NCBI GenBank assembly: GCA_947487765.1
Contig: CANKXO010000001.1
Coordinates: forward strand, 62,001-126,000
Source: an uncultured Pseudomonadales bacterium
GTDB lineage: Bacteria; Pseudomonadota; Gammaproteobacteria; Pseudomonadales; Cellvibrionaceae
Direction of reading: 5' to 3'
Length of the DNA stretch: 64,000 nucleotides
Shown here: in pieces, positions 1 to 8,879 of the stretch
Layout: every line of letters begins with the position of its first letter
How positions within the stretch are numbered: the first letter of the stretch is position 1
The notes under the pieces: generated by a model
Seen by the model: only the letters and a program-made list of their open reading frames with translations
Told to the model about the DNA's origin: nothing
The model's database searches: none
Translations under genes and position numbers: made by a program

Positions 1-185
1 TTCAGCGTCCATTCAATACTCACTTTGATGCATAATAGCTAAACATACCGTTAATAACCGTATATTTGTTTTAGATAAGTTAATAAAGGGACAGTCATGC
101 CACCCATTGGTAAGGGAGCAAAAAACATAGTATTCGTATCGACTATCCCTATCTTCATATCAACTAAGATTATTGTTCGTATTCC

Positions 186-563
186 TTACTCTTCATCCAA
201 ATAATGCAGCATGGCTTTCATGACTTGGTGCACTTCCCAGGCGTCGAATAGTTCGTTGTTGGGAAAGAGGGGGAGGTTGGTGCGGCTGTTGATGTACATA
301 CAGTCGTCGTAGGAGGTGTCTCGAATAATCTGGCGCAGTGTCAGGCGGACACGTTCTTGCCAGTTATCTTTTTGGATTATAAAGTTTTTCGCGCCGTTAA
401 TGACTAGCTCTTCCAGTAACCAGTTAGAGGGAATGGAGTAGGCAGGGTAGCGGGCATGATATTGGTCGCGCAGGTGTCGGATCATGCGAGTGATCTGACG
501 TTGTACTCGTGTGCCATTGGGTTGTTCTAAATAGACACGGCTTGGTTCATGAACTGCCAACAT
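186..563 (-). CDS. Hypothetical protein, 125 aa
   Basis: I do not recognise the family. The product is soluble with no signal peptide or membrane segment. The N-terminal half is basic (a run of Arg/His around residues 18-40) and the C-terminus is acidic, ending in LDEE. It has many conserved-looking aromatic residues (Trp48, Trp68, Trp108) typical of a small folded domain. It lies downstream of nrdA-nrdB and a second small gene on the same strand, so it may be the distal member of that transcription unit. Base use matches its neighbours. The ORF is likely real; the function is unknown. Confidence 0.7.
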   Translation of the reverse strand: MLAVHEPSRVYLEQPNGTRVQRQITRMIRHLRDQYHARYPAYSIPSNWLLEELVINGAKNFIIQKDNWQERVRLTLRQIIRDTSYDDCMYINSRTNLPLFPNNELFDAWEVHQVMKAMLHYLDEE

Positions 564-613
564 AATACTTGCCCCTTAAGTTTAACGACTTAATTAACAC
601 CTAATGTTGCTTA

Positions 614-889
614 TCAATGTAATACTGGGCCTTTTTTTTCAGTGGCCTCATCATCACTTGATAGTGCGGTTTTATCTTCGATTTTTTCTTCAGTGGGCAT
701 CGCTTCCACTTGGTGTTTAATGCGATGCGCCAGTTTGCCCATAATATCCAACACCTGGCAGAGCTGGTCGATGGAGGTCATGAGTTTTTCCTGAGACGCT
801 GTATAGCGCTGATTTAATGCGGTTTTTTCTTCCACATCGTCCTCTTTCTCAGACATGACATCCTCATCTAAGGTTTCATCTATTGCCAT
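614..889 (-). CDS. Hypothetical acidic protein, 91 aa, central helical segment
   Basis: This is a small, highly charged protein with an acidic first ~25 residues, a central amphipathic helix of about residues 28-65 that could form a coiled coil, and another Glu/Asp/Lys-rich tail. It has no signal peptide and I recognise no family. The start at 889 has no clear ribosome binding site. An internal ATG at 856 is preceded by GAGGA four bases upstream, so the protein may be 11 residues shorter. It lies between nrdB and the 125-aa gene, on the same strand. Confidence 0.6.
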   Translation of the reverse strand: MAIDETLDEDVMSEKEDDVEEKTALNQRYTASQEKLMTSIDQLCQVLDIMGKLAHRIKHQVEAMPTEEKIEDKTALSSDDEATEKKGPVLH

Positions 890-913
890 AATATTATTAG
901 ATGGACAAAAGTA

Positions 914-956
914 GCGATCTCTCCTTGATCGCAGCTTTCCCCAAAGGCCCCTTTGG
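914..956. other. Two short hairpins downstream of nrdB
   Basis: GCGATC (914-919) pairs with GATCGC (927-932), and CCAAAGG (941-947) pairs with CCTTTGG (950-956). Neither stem is followed by a T-run on the minus strand, so this is not a canonical intrinsic terminator. It may be a 3'-end processing or stability structure between nrdB and the small gene below it. Confidence 0.3.
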
Positions 957-971
957 TTTAATCCTGATAAT

Positions 972-2288
972 TTAATCCCAGCTTAATGCGCCGCCCGTTT
1001 GATATTCGATAACACGGGTTTCAAAGAAGTTTTTCTCTTTGCGTAGATCCATAATTTCACTCATCCATGGGAACGGGTTTTTCGCGCCCGGATATTGTTC
1101 TTTTAGACCTAATTGCGCTAAGCGACGGTTAGCAATAAATTGCAGGTACTCTTCCATCATGGCTGCATTCATGCCAAGCACGCCGCGTGGCATAGTGTCA
1201 CGTGCGTAGGCAATTTCTAGCTCAGTGCCTTCAAGAACCATTTGTGTGACTTCCTGTTGGAACTCGGCAGACCACAAGTGTGGGTTTTCCAGTTTAATTT
1301 GGTTGATGATGTCGATACCAAAATTAAGATGCATGGATTCATCACGCAAAATATATTGGAACTGCTCGGCAACACCGGTCATTTTATTGCGGCGACCCAT
1401 GGATAAGATCTGGGTAAAACCACAATAGAAAAAGATGCCTTCAGTAACGGCATAGAAACCAATAAGGTTGCGCAATAATTCCTGATCAGTTTCAGGGGTA
1501 CCTGTGGTAAAGGTTGGGTCGCTGATACCTTGAGTATGGTTGATACTCCAAGTTGCTTTGTTGGCAACAGAGGGTACTTCGCGGTACATATTAAAGACTT
1601 CACCTTCGTCCATACCCAATGACTCAATGCAGTACTGGTAAGCATGCGTATGAATGGCTTCTTCAAAGGCTTGGCGCAAAATATACTGGCGACATTCCGG
1701 GTTGGTAATCAAGCGGTAAATCGCGAGTACTAAATTATTGGCGACCAATGAGTCAGCGGTAGAAAAGTAACCTAATGAACGCATAATGATGCGACGCTCA
1801 TCTTCACTCAGGCCGTCTTTGCTTTTCCACAGGGCGATATCCGCAGTCATATTCACTTCTTGCGGCATCCAGTGGTTGGCACAGCCGTCTAAGTATTTTT
1901 GCCATGCCCAATCGTATTTAAAAGGAACGAGTTGGTTAAGGTCAGCGCGGCAGTTGATCATTGCTTTTTGATCGACTTGAACGCGATCAGCGCCCATTTC
2001 CAGTTCTTCGATGCCAGCAGTACTATCAATATTTTTGATCGCATCTTTAGCTGCGCTGACAGGGTCGTTTGAAATTTGAGCCGCTGTTGCTTGTGCCGCT
2101 GTGTTCACTTCTGCCGCAGGTTTTTCAACGGCAGGCGCTACCGCTTGTTCCAGTATCGTATCTACTTTCGTCGCCGGTGCCACTGCTTTTTCAGCGACAG
2201 GTGCTTCAGCTTTTACTGTTTCTTGAACGGCAGATTTCACTGGTTCTGGTGTCTCTACCGCATCGTCGTACTCGTCCCAACTCAGCAT
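972..2288 (-). CDS. nrdB: Ribonucleoside-diphosphate reductase, beta subunit (class Ia)
   Basis: NrdB supplies the tyrosyl radical used by NrdA to reduce ribonucleoside diphosphates. All six metal ligands can be placed: Asp179, Glu210, His213, Glu283, Glu317 and His320. The radical tyrosine is Tyr217 in the ExxHxxxY motif, so this is a tyrosyl-radical enzyme rather than the Phe-type class Ic. The C-terminus keeps the Tyr needed for radical transfer and docking. I chose ATG at 2288 because AGGAAAG lies five bases upstream; a GTG at 2348 would add 20 residues without a good site. The 438-aa product is longer than usual because residues ~11-75 are an Ala/Val/Glu/Pro-rich, probably disordered segment before the folded domain. 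It is cotranscribed with nrdA, 97 bp upstream. Confidence 0.97.
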   Translation of the reverse strand: MLSWDEYDDAVETPEPVKSAVQETVKAEAPVAEKAVAPATKVDTILEQAVAPAVEKPAAEVNTAAQATAAQISNDPVSAAKDAIKNIDSTAGIEELEMGADRVQVDQKAMINCRADLNQLVPFKYDWAWQKYLDGCANHWMPQEVNMTADIALWKSKDGLSEDERRIIMRSLGYFSTADSLVANNLVLAIYRLITNPECRQYILRQAFEEAIHTHAYQYCIESLGMDEGEVFNMYREVPSVANKATWSINHTQGISDPTFTTGTPETDQELLRNLIGFYAVTEGIFFYCGFTQILSMGRRNKMTGVAEQFQYILRDESMHLNFGIDIINQIKLENPHLWSAEFQQEVTQMVLEGTELEIAYARDTMPRGVLGMNAAMMEEYLQFIANRRLAQLGLKEQYPGAKNPFPWMSEIMDLRKEKNFFETRVIEYQTGGALSWD

Positions 2289-2385
2289 AAATTCTTTCCT
2301 ATATTTCTGTGTGTTAAGTTCTAAAATTTTTTGTAGTAAAACGTCCACGGCTCAACATCAATAGAGCCATAGGCGTTCATTCTTT

Positions 2386-5283
2386 TTACTGACAAGCTTC
2401 GCAGTCTGGATCATCCAGCGAGCAAGCTTGTGGTACGGCGGCTGGCCCCGCACTAACACCGTTGTCAGTACCACCACCAGAAGACACAGCATTAAGGTTG
2501 CCCGTATCAACGGTTGATTTCTCCGTTGATGTTGCTGCCAGAGCGCGCAAATAGTAAGTTGTTTTTAAGCCGCTATACCATGCCATACGGTAGGTAATGT
2601 CGAGCTTCTTACCATTGGCACCTGCAATATACAGGTTCAAACTTTGTGCCTGATCGATCCATTTTTGGCGGCGACTGGCTGCACTTACAATCCACTTAGG
2701 TTCTACTTCAAATGCTGTGGCATATAACGCTTTTAAGTCCTCAGGGATGCGATCGATTTGCTGCGCGGAACCTTCATAATATTTAAGGTCGTTGACCATC
2801 ACATTGTCCCAAAGGTCACGATCTTTTAGATCGTGAACAAGGTAAGGGTTTACAACGGTAAACTCACCTGACAAATTCGATTTCACATACAAGTTCTGAT
2901 AAGTTGGCTCAATCGATTGCGAAACACCGGTAATGTTAGCGATCGTTGCTGTTGGCGCAATGGCCATGACGTTGGAGTTACGCATGCCTTGGTTTTGCAC
3001 TTTGTTACGTAAGCTAACCCAATCCAAGGTTTCACTGCGGTCAACATCGATATATTTTTCGCCACGGTTTTGAACTAACAGTTCGATAGAATCGAGCGGT
3101 AAAATACCTTTGCTCCACAACGAACCTGGGTAGGTTTTATAACTTCCACGTTCTTTGGCTAATTCGCTTGATGCACTGATGGCGTAGTAGCTAATGGCTT
3201 CCATTGAGCGGTCAGCAAATTCAACTGCGGCATCAGAACCGTAAGCAATACGCTGCTTATATAGTGCATCTTGGAAACCCATAATGCCAAGTCCGACTGG
3301 ACGGTGACGCATATTGGATTGACGCGCTGTTTCAACAGAGTAGTAGTTAATGTCGATAACGTTATCGAGCATACGTACGGCAGTGTTAATAGTGGCATTC
3401 AGTTTCTCTTGATTCAATTTGCCATTTTCGATGTGCTGAGCAAGGTTAATTGAACCGAGGTTACAGACGGCAATTTCGTCATTCGCTTTGGTGTTTAAGG
3501 TAATTTCAGTACACAAGTTTGATGAGTGAATCACACCAGCATGTTGCTGAGGGCTACGTAAGTTACAGCTGTCTTTAAAGGTGATCCATGGATGGCCTGT
3601 TTCAAACAACATGCCCAGCATTTTGCGCCATAAGCCAGGTGCAGAAACGCGTTTAAACGTTTTAATTTCACCGGCATCTGCCATGCGCTCGTATTCTTCG
3701 TAACGCTCTTCGAAGGCTTTACCCACAAGGTCGTGAAGGTCAGGGGTTTCACATGGTGTGAATAGCGTCCACTCTTTATTATCGAAGACACGCTTCATAA
3801 ATAAGTCAGGCACCCAGTTGGCCGTGTTCATGTCGTGGGTACGACGGCGGTCATCACCGGTATTCTTACGCAGTTCTAAAAACTCTTCGATGTCGAGATG
3901 CCAGGTTTCTAAGTAAGCACACATGGCGCCTTTACGTTTACCGCCTTGGTTTACTGCAACAGCCGTATCGTTAGCTACTTTTAAGAAAGGTACAACACCT
4001 TGTGATTTGCCGTTAGTGCCTTTGATGTAAGAGCCCAATGCACGTACTGGCGTCCAGTCGTTACCTAAACCGCCAGCCCATTTAGACAGCATGGCATTGT
4101 CTTGCATGGCGCCATAAATTCCGTGAAGATCATCAGGCACTGTCGTTAAGTAGCACGATGATAGTTGTGGTCGCAAAGTACCAGAATTAAACAATGTTGG
4201 TGTCGAACTCATGTAATCGAACGAGCTCAGTAAACGATAAAACTCAATCGCACGAGCATTGGGATTATCTTCTTTTGCCGCTAAGCCCATTGCAACACGC
4301 ATAAAGAATATTTGTGGCAACTCGATGCGAACGTCATTGCTATGAATGAAGTAGCGGTCGTAAAGTGTTTGAAGGCCTAAGTACGTAAACTGATTGTCGC
4401 GCTCGTGATCGAGAGCAGCACCTAATTGTTGTAAGTCAAACTCAAGTAATTCTGGTGATAATAATTCCAGCTCAACACCTTTAGTGACATAGGCAGGTAA
4501 TGCTTTTGCGTATAAGTGTTCCATCTCGTGATGGGTAGCAAGATCAGCAATACCTAAAAAGCCTAGTGATTCTGCGCGTAGTTTGTCCAGCAGTAGACGT
4601 GCTGTGGCATAGGTATAGTTAGGTTCTTTTTCAACGAGGGTGCGTGCGGTAATAACTAATGAAGTATTGATATCATTAAGTGCAACACCGTCATAAAGGT
4701 TGCGAGTGGCTTCATCCAGAATGACTTTTGCTTCAACGTCTTTTAAACCGTCACAGGCTTCGGTGACAACAACATGCAGGCGCTCCATATCTAATGGTGA
4801 AATGGAGCCATCAGGCATGGTGACATTGATTTTAGGGTAGTTAGCTAATTCTTCAGCTGATAGCGTCGGTCTACTTGTATCAGCGCGTAAGCGAGCACGT
4901 TCTTCACGGTACAGTACATAGTCACGAGCCACTTTGTGCTCGCCACCACGCATTAGGGCAAGTTCAACCTGATCTTGTATGTCTTCTATATGAACAGTGC
5001 CGCCTGATGGCATGCGACGTTTAAAGGTTTCGGTAATCTGCTGAGAAAGTACTTTAACGATATCGTGTACACGACCTGATGCTGCCGCAACGCCGCCTTC
5101 AACAGCCAAAAAGGCTTTGGTCATTGCTACTTCAACTTTTGATTCATCATAAGGAACAACGGTACCGTTACGCTTAATAACACGTAATTTACCGGGAGCT
5201 GTCGCAGAAATTGTCGAAGTATTGCTTGAGGGGGTCGGTTGGTGCTGGCCTTGTTGTCGGTTTGCATCAGTTTCAGTATGCAT
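2386..5283 (-). CDS. nrdA: Ribonucleoside-diphosphate reductase, alpha subunit (class Ia)
   Basis: This is the large catalytic subunit making dNDPs from NDPs with NrdB. An N-terminal Gln/Thr/Ser-rich tail of ~30 residues is followed by one ATP-cone (about 32-135) and a second, more diverged cone-like segment (about 152-240), an arrangement known from other gammaproteobacterial NrdA proteins and used for dATP inhibition. Active-site residues are visible: Cys377 and Cys607 (redox pair), Asn589, Cys591 and Glu593 (NLCTE motif), a Tyr-Tyr radical-transfer pair near the C-terminus, and C-terminal Cys961/Cys964 in CEAC. ATG at 5283 has GGAG six bases upstream; the upstream ATG 5295 and TTG 5304 lack one. 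The upstream region carries NrdR and DnaA boxes. Confidence 0.97.
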   Translation of the reverse strand: MHTETDANRQQGQHQPTPSSNTSTISATAPGKLRVIKRNGTVVPYDESKVEVAMTKAFLAVEGGVAAASGRVHDIVKVLSQQITETFKRRMPSGGTVHIEDIQDQVELALMRGGEHKVARDYVLYREERARLRADTSRPTLSAEELANYPKINVTMPDGSISPLDMERLHVVVTEACDGLKDVEAKVILDEATRNLYDGVALNDINTSLVITARTLVEKEPNYTYATARLLLDKLRAESLGFLGIADLATHHEMEHLYAKALPAYVTKGVELELLSPELLEFDLQQLGAALDHERDNQFTYLGLQTLYDRYFIHSNDVRIELPQIFFMRVAMGLAAKEDNPNARAIEFYRLLSSFDYMSSTPTLFNSGTLRPQLSSCYLTTVPDDLHGIYGAMQDNAMLSKWAGGLGNDWTPVRALGSYIKGTNGKSQGVVPFLKVANDTAVAVNQGGKRKGAMCAYLETWHLDIEEFLELRKNTGDDRRRTHDMNTANWVPDLFMKRVFDNKEWTLFTPCETPDLHDLVGKAFEERYEEYERMADAGEIKTFKRVSAPGLWRKMLGMLFETGHPWITFKDSCNLRSPQQHAGVIHSSNLCTEITLNTKANDEIAVCNLGSINLAQHIENGKLNQEKLNATINTAVRMLDNVIDINYYSVETARQSNMRHRPVGLGIMGFQDALYKQRIAYGSDAAVEFADRSMEAISYYAISASSELAKERGSYKTYPGSLWSKGILPLDSIELLVQNRGEKYIDVDRSETLDWVSLRNKVQNQGMRNSNVMAIAPTATIANITGVSQSIEPTYQNLYVKSNLSGEFTVVNPYLVHDLKDRDLWDNVMVNDLKYYEGSAQQIDRIPEDLKALYATAFEVEPKWIVSAASRRQKWIDQAQSLNLYIAGANGKKLDITYRMAWYSGLKTTYYLRALAATSTEKSTVDTGNLNAVSSGGGTDNGVSAGPAAVPQACSLDDPDCEACQ

Positions 5284-5363
5284 TGTTGTCTCCATTGTGT
5301 GCAAATGCTGGGTCTTACGTGTCTATTTTTATATAAACAGGTGTTCTACAAATATAAGGTTAT

Positions 5364-5415
5364 TTATTGAGAGGGCTCTATTAAAAAGTATTAATTAATA
5401 AGGGTCTCTCAATAA
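5364..5415. other. Inverted repeat in the nrdA leader
   Basis: TTATTGAGAG (5364-5373) and CTCTCAATAA (5406-5415) are exact complements separated by 32 bp. If transcription starts near the NrdR boxes at 5.64 kb, this structure lies in a leader of roughly 350 nt ahead of nrdA, where it could affect mRNA folding. It has no T-run and is not an obvious terminator. Confidence 0.4.
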
Positions 5416-5637
5416 GTGCTGTAAGCGTTTATTTACATAAATATGTATCGTCGACGTTGGTATCAAAGATCAAGAACCGCTGCTTTTCGGGCATTCTTAT
5501 AATAATTAACGTGAAAACCAGTGTGGCCGGTAACTGCACTTGATTGTCTTTTGATCACTATCGTTATATGTCTGTAATAAAGATAACTGTTGGTTGTATT
5601 GCTTATGTAACGTTTAGTGGTACTTAACTAAACATTA

Positions 5638-5653
5638 ACCCAATATATTGGGG
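5638..5653. promoter_or_regulatory. NrdR box 1 (nrdAB operator)
   Basis: ACCCAATATATTGGGG contains the ten-base core CAATATATTG, an exact match to the published NrdR core CwATATATwG. NrdR is the ATP/dATP-sensing repressor of ribonucleotide reductase operons and binds paired boxes about three helical turns apart. The second box starts 31 bp away. Confidence 0.8.
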
Positions 5654-5668
5654 TCTGTGAAAAAGTCA

Positions 5669-5684
5669 GCACAAGATAATGCGT
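5669..5684. promoter_or_regulatory. NrdR box 2 (nrdAB operator)
   Basis: GCACAAGATAATGCGT has the core CAAGATAATG, matching the NrdR core at 8 of 10 positions including both outer C and G bases. Core-to-core distance to box 1 is exactly 31 bp, the spacing seen for paired NrdR boxes. The spacing makes a chance match unlikely. Confidence 0.7.
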
Positions 5685-5723
5685 TTTAAGTCAAAGTGCA
5701 AGCCAATGATTCTGGTATATAGC

Positions 5724-5743
5724 TGTGGATAAAGTGTGGGTAA
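5724..5743 (-). promoter_or_regulatory. Two DnaA boxes upstream of nrdA
   Basis: TGTGGATAA (5724-5732) is the exact complement of the DnaA box TTATCCACA. TGTGGGTAA (5735-5743) is a one-mismatch copy starting 11 bp further on, so both lie on the same helical face. DnaA control of nrdAB is established in E. coli. These boxes sit about 40 bp upstream of the NrdR pair relative to nrdA transcription. Confidence 0.65.
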
Positions 5744-6005
5744 ATCATAATGTCAGTAAGCACTAATCTATGAAGGGCCACCAAGGCTGATCTGCTTAAA
5801 GGGTCGGTTAAATAAATATCAGGTTATATTATTTTTCTATAGGAAATCATATTTTAAGAGACTTTTAATATTAGCTGACGAGTTGTCTCATTATTCCATG
5901 TTAATCCTGTTTTGGTAGCAACGTTGTAGTGGGAAGTGGCATTAACACAACACTATTTATGGGGGTATTGTTCTTGCCCAGCCAGCCTTGTAGATACCAG
6001 TTATT

Positions 6006-7169
6006 TTAAGCTGGTGAACGCGGCAGGCGACGAGGTAATAAAAGTAGAATGCCGATGAGCAGCCCCCAAAAAGCACTGCCAATATCCATCAAGGTAACCC
6101 CGGAGGCCGTTACAATGAATGTTAGAAATGCGGCGGGTCGATCAGTAGGGTCTGACAGGCAGTTAGACAGACTGTCACAGATAGTGTTGAGAAGTGCGAG
6201 TCCGGCAATCGCGACCACCATTTCTTTGGGGAATATAGCGAATATACCGACAATGCTGGCGCCAAATATGCCGGCAATAAGATAAAAAATTCCTGCCCAA
6301 ATAGAAGCAATGTAGCGTTTCGCTGGGTTTTCATCGGCTTCTTTCCCCATACAAATAGCAGCCGTGATAGCGGATAAATTAATGGCAAATGCACCGAACG
6401 GAGCAAGTAACAGACCTGTAAGCCCTGTCCAGCTTATTAGTGGTGAGCTGGGGGTGTTATAACCGTGCGCTCTTAATGCTGCGATACCCGGAATATTCTG
6501 TGAGGCCATGGTGACAATAAATAGTGGCAAGCTGATGCCAATAAAATGAGTCAATGAAAAACTTGGCCAGATAAAAACAGGCGTTGTTATTTCCCATGAC
6601 AGGCTAGATCCTGCCAGGCCATTTTGTGAGAAGGTAATCACTAGGCCAATTACCAATGTTAAAGGAATTGCATAACGAGGAGTCAGGGTGCGTGAAATTA
6701 AATATGTTCCTAGCATGGTGCCCACTAATATCGGAGCTGTTTCAAGTGAGGTAAATACACGAATAGAGAACTCAAATAAAACACCCGCCAGCATCGCTGA
6801 AGCGATAGAAACAGGGATAAGATTCATCAGCTTTTCAAACCAGCGTGTGACACCGCAGATAATGATGAGTAACGAACTAAGAATAAATGCGCCAACGGCC
6901 TCGTTTAATGAGGCACCTGATAAGGAGGTAACGAGTATGGCTGCACCGGGTGTTGACCATGCAGTAAGAATGGGGTGTCGATAATACAGTGACAGGGTAA
7001 TACAGGTGATACCCATACCAATTCCCAGTGCCCATAACCAGGAGCTGATTTCATCTTGTGATGCGCCAACGGCTGACGCTGCTTGGAATATAATGACAGC
7101 CGAGCTTGTATAGCCAACCAGAACAGTAATAAACCCCGCAGACAGTCGCGATATGTTGAATAGCTCCAT
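6006..7169 (-). CDS. BenE/YdcO-family transporter
   Basis: This is an inner-membrane secondary transporter of the benzoate/H+ symporter (BenE) family, 387 aa with about 11-12 hydrophobic segments across its length, the usual family size. The best-known relatives carry benzoate, but the adjoining regulator is the YdcN/SutR type and the pair looks like E. coli ydcO-ydcN, whose substrate is not settled, so I do not assign benzoate. It is transcribed divergently from the regulator across a 142-bp gap containing two related palindromes, which are probably the operators controlling it. Confidence 0.85.
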   Translation of the reverse strand: MELFNISRLSAGFITVLVGYTSSAVIIFQAASAVGASQDEISSWLWALGIGMGITCITLSLYYRHPILTAWSTPGAAILVTSLSGASLNEAVGAFILSSLLIIICGVTRWFEKLMNLIPVSIASAMLAGVLFEFSIRVFTSLETAPILVGTMLGTYLISRTLTPRYAIPLTLVIGLVITFSQNGLAGSSLSWEITTPVFIWPSFSLTHFIGISLPLFIVTMASQNIPGIAALRAHGYNTPSSPLISWTGLTGLLLAPFGAFAINLSAITAAICMGKEADENPAKRYIASIWAGIFYLIAGIFGASIVGIFAIFPKEMVVAIAGLALLNTICDSLSNCLSDPTDRPAAFLTFIVTASGVTLMDIGSAFWGLLIGILLLLPRRLPRSPA

Positions 7170-7198
7170 GATGATATTTCTCTGGCAGTGTATTATGT

Positions 7199-7218
7199 TT
7201 GTGCGCTATAGCATACAA
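7199..7218. promoter_or_regulatory. Secondary operator, degenerate copy of the 32-bp palindrome
   Basis: TTGTGCGCTATAGCATACAA is an imperfect 20-bp dyad whose left half and centre match the core of the perfect palindrome 36 bp away (TTGTGCGTTATAACGCACAA). It lies next to the start of the BenE-family gene. Two related sites between divergent genes suggest binding by the XRE-cupin regulator. Confidence 0.5.
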
Positions 7219-7228
7219 GTGTGAAATC

Positions 7229-7260
7229 ATATCATTGTGCGTTATAACGCACAATGATAT
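7229..7260. promoter_or_regulatory. Perfect 32-bp palindrome, probable operator of the YdcN/SutR-type regulator
   Basis: Every base of 7229-7244 pairs with 7245-7260; the centre is GTTATAAC and the inner arms read TTGTGCG/CGCACAA. It lies between the divergent transporter and regulator genes, 52 bp before the regulator start. It has no flanking T-run, so an operator is more likely than a terminator. Confidence 0.65.
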
Positions 7261-7311
7261 GTCTGTTATCGGTTGGTACGCTGCCACAATATTATTCGAG
7301 AGGTGAAATAG

Positions 7312-7896
7312 ATGGCCAAAGCTTTAAATCAGTATCTTGGGAAAAAATTAAAGCTGATTCGTCAGGATAATGGTTGGAGTCTTGATCGTGCTTCTAGTGA
7401 GACGGGTGTCAGTAAAGCTATGTTGGGGCAAATTGAACGGGGAGAGTCCAGTCCAACAATAGCGACACTCTGGAAAATTGCCGGTGGGTTTCATGTATCG
7501 CTTTCGCAATTGATCGAACCGCATCCTGTTGAAGATGAAGGAGTTGTTTTTCGTTGGGCAGATAATTTGCGCCATCAACCCGCCAGTGATGATATGTTAG
7601 TTGCGCCTATCTTTCCTTATGACGACCGGTATGGGTTCGAAATGTTTGAGTTAACTCTATTGCCCGGTTATGAACGATTATCTGAGGCTCATGAAACGGG
7701 TGTAGTAGAGCATGTCATTGTCACCGGTGGGAAAATGGATGTTTTTGTTAATGGTGAATGGTTGGAGTTGCAAGAAGGGGGTGCTGTCCGTTTTGCCGCA
7801 GACAGGCCCCATGGATATCGCAATCTCAACTCCGGCTCAGCCACGTTTCATAATTTAATTTATTACTCGTCAAAAAATAAAACGGAGTTTGGCTAA
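7312..7896 (+). CDS. XRE-family regulator with cupin domain (YdcN/SutR type)
   Basis: This is a DNA-binding regulator with an N-terminal helix-turn-helix of about residues 10-65 (motif VSKAMLGQIERGESSPT, typical of YdcN) and a C-terminal cupin sensor of about residues 95-190. Length is 194 aa, the family norm. The start ATG follows GAGAGGTGAAATAG. E. coli SutR (YdcN) represses sulfur-utilisation genes and lies beside ydcO; the same gene pairing is seen here, so local control of the transporter is likely. The ligand of the cupin domain cannot be read from sequence. Confidence 0.88.
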   Translation: MAKALNQYLGKKLKLIRQDNGWSLDRASSETGVSKAMLGQIERGESSPTIATLWKIAGGFHVSLSQLIEPHPVEDEGVVFRWADNLRHQPASDDMLVAPIFPYDDRYGFEMFELTLLPGYERLSEAHETGVVEHVIVTGGKMDVFVNGEWLELQEGGAVRFAADRPHGYRNLNSGSATFHNLIYYSSKNKTEFG

Positions 7897-7928
7897 GCAG
7901 GTTAGGCTGGCGAGGTAATAGGGTAGTG

Positions 7929-8840
7929 CTATACGCTAATTTTGCCCATCAAAAATTCCATTAATGCTTTTTGGGCATGTAGTCTGTTCTCGGCTTCATC
8001 CCACACTACTGAATACTTCGAGTCCATAACCGTATCGTTAATTTCCATGCCTCTGTATGCTGGTAAACAATGCATCAAAACAACATCATCATTAGCGAGC
8101 GTCAGTAATTCTTCAGTGACTTGATAACCTTTAAAGGCATCGAGGCGCGCTTGCTTTTCTTCTTCTTGCCCCATGGATGCCCACGTGTCAGTAACGACCC
8201 AGTCAGCATCTGTTACAGCATTTGGAAGGTTGTCGAAGAATTCTAACCGCTCTTTATTGGCATCCACTAAGGCTTGGTCGGGTTCGTAACCTTTAGGACA
8301 CACAATGCGTAGCTTAAAATCGCATTGTCTGGCGGCGTTGATATAGGAATGACACATATTATTGCCATCGCCGATCCATACAACAGTTTTGCCTTTAGGG
8401 TCACCTCTGTGCTCAACATAGGTTTGAATATCGGCCAGTAATTGGCAGGGGTGATAGCTATCAGTTAAAGCATTAATAATGGGCACGCTGGAATACTGAG
8501 CGAATTTCTCAACGATATCGTGACCAAAGGTACGGATCATAATAATGTCGACCATGCTGGAAATAACGCGAGAAGTATCTTCGATGGGTTCGCCGCGGCC
8601 TAATTGTGTATCGTTTGACGATAAAAATAATCCGCTGCCACCAAGCTGGGCAATACCGGCTTCGAAGGAAACGCGAGTACGCGTGGATGATTTTTCGAAA
8701 ATCATTCCCAATACTTTTCCATCCAGTGTTTTGGCAGCGGTGCCATCACGGTGTTGTTTTTTTAATTCAATGGCTCTCTGAATAACAGTATTCAGTTCGT
8801 TGGGAGACAAATCCATTAGGGTTAAAAAGTGTCTAGCCAT
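7929..8840 (-). CDS. argF: Ornithine carbamoyltransferase
   Basis: ArgF converts ornithine and carbamoyl phosphate to citrulline in cytosolic arginine synthesis. The carbamoyl-phosphate motif STRT is at residues 52-55, HPCQ at 128-131 and the ornithine-loop HCLP at 255-258. Length is 303 aa, as expected. It follows argD with 39 bp between them, so argD-argF are probably one minus-strand operon. I see no change in key residues. Confidence 0.97.
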   Translation of the reverse strand: MARHFLTLMDLSPNELNTVIQRAIELKKQHRDGTAAKTLDGKVLGMIFEKSSTRTRVSFEAGIAQLGGSGLFLSSNDTQLGRGEPIEDTSRVISSMVDIIMIRTFGHDIVEKFAQYSSVPIINALTDSYHPCQLLADIQTYVEHRGDPKGKTVVWIGDGNNMCHSYINAARQCDFKLRIVCPKGYEPDQALVDANKERLEFFDNLPNAVTDADWVVTDTWASMGQEEEKQARLDAFKGYQVTEELLTLANDDVVLMHCLPAYRGMEINDTVMDSKYSVVWDEAENRLHAQKALMEFLMGKISV

Positions 8841-8879
8841 AGCAGGGAGTCCTGTCGCGTATCGTAGCTGTTTTAAAAA

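Larger units (their letters stand above)
5416..6005. other. Intergenic region upstream of nrdA
   Basis: I see no convincing gene in this 590-bp stretch. It holds the nrdA control region listed separately (NrdR boxes, DnaA boxes) and then A+T-rich DNA up to the end of the BenE-family gene. On the minus strand, CTGACT and TATATT spaced 16 bp apart overlap the first NrdR box (about 5640-5670) and are a possible nrdA promoter. Confidence 0.5.

Noticed and set aside
972-2288. NrdB as a class Ic (Mn/Fe, radical-free) enzyme because of its unusual N-terminus
   Set aside because: The radical tyrosine is present at Tyr217 in ExxHxxxY; class Ic enzymes have Phe at this site.
2069-2324. Plus-strand ORFs opposite the NrdB N-terminal region
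   Set aside because: They are mirror frames of the low-complexity Ala/Glu-rich coding stretch and have no ribosome binding sites or recognisable domains.
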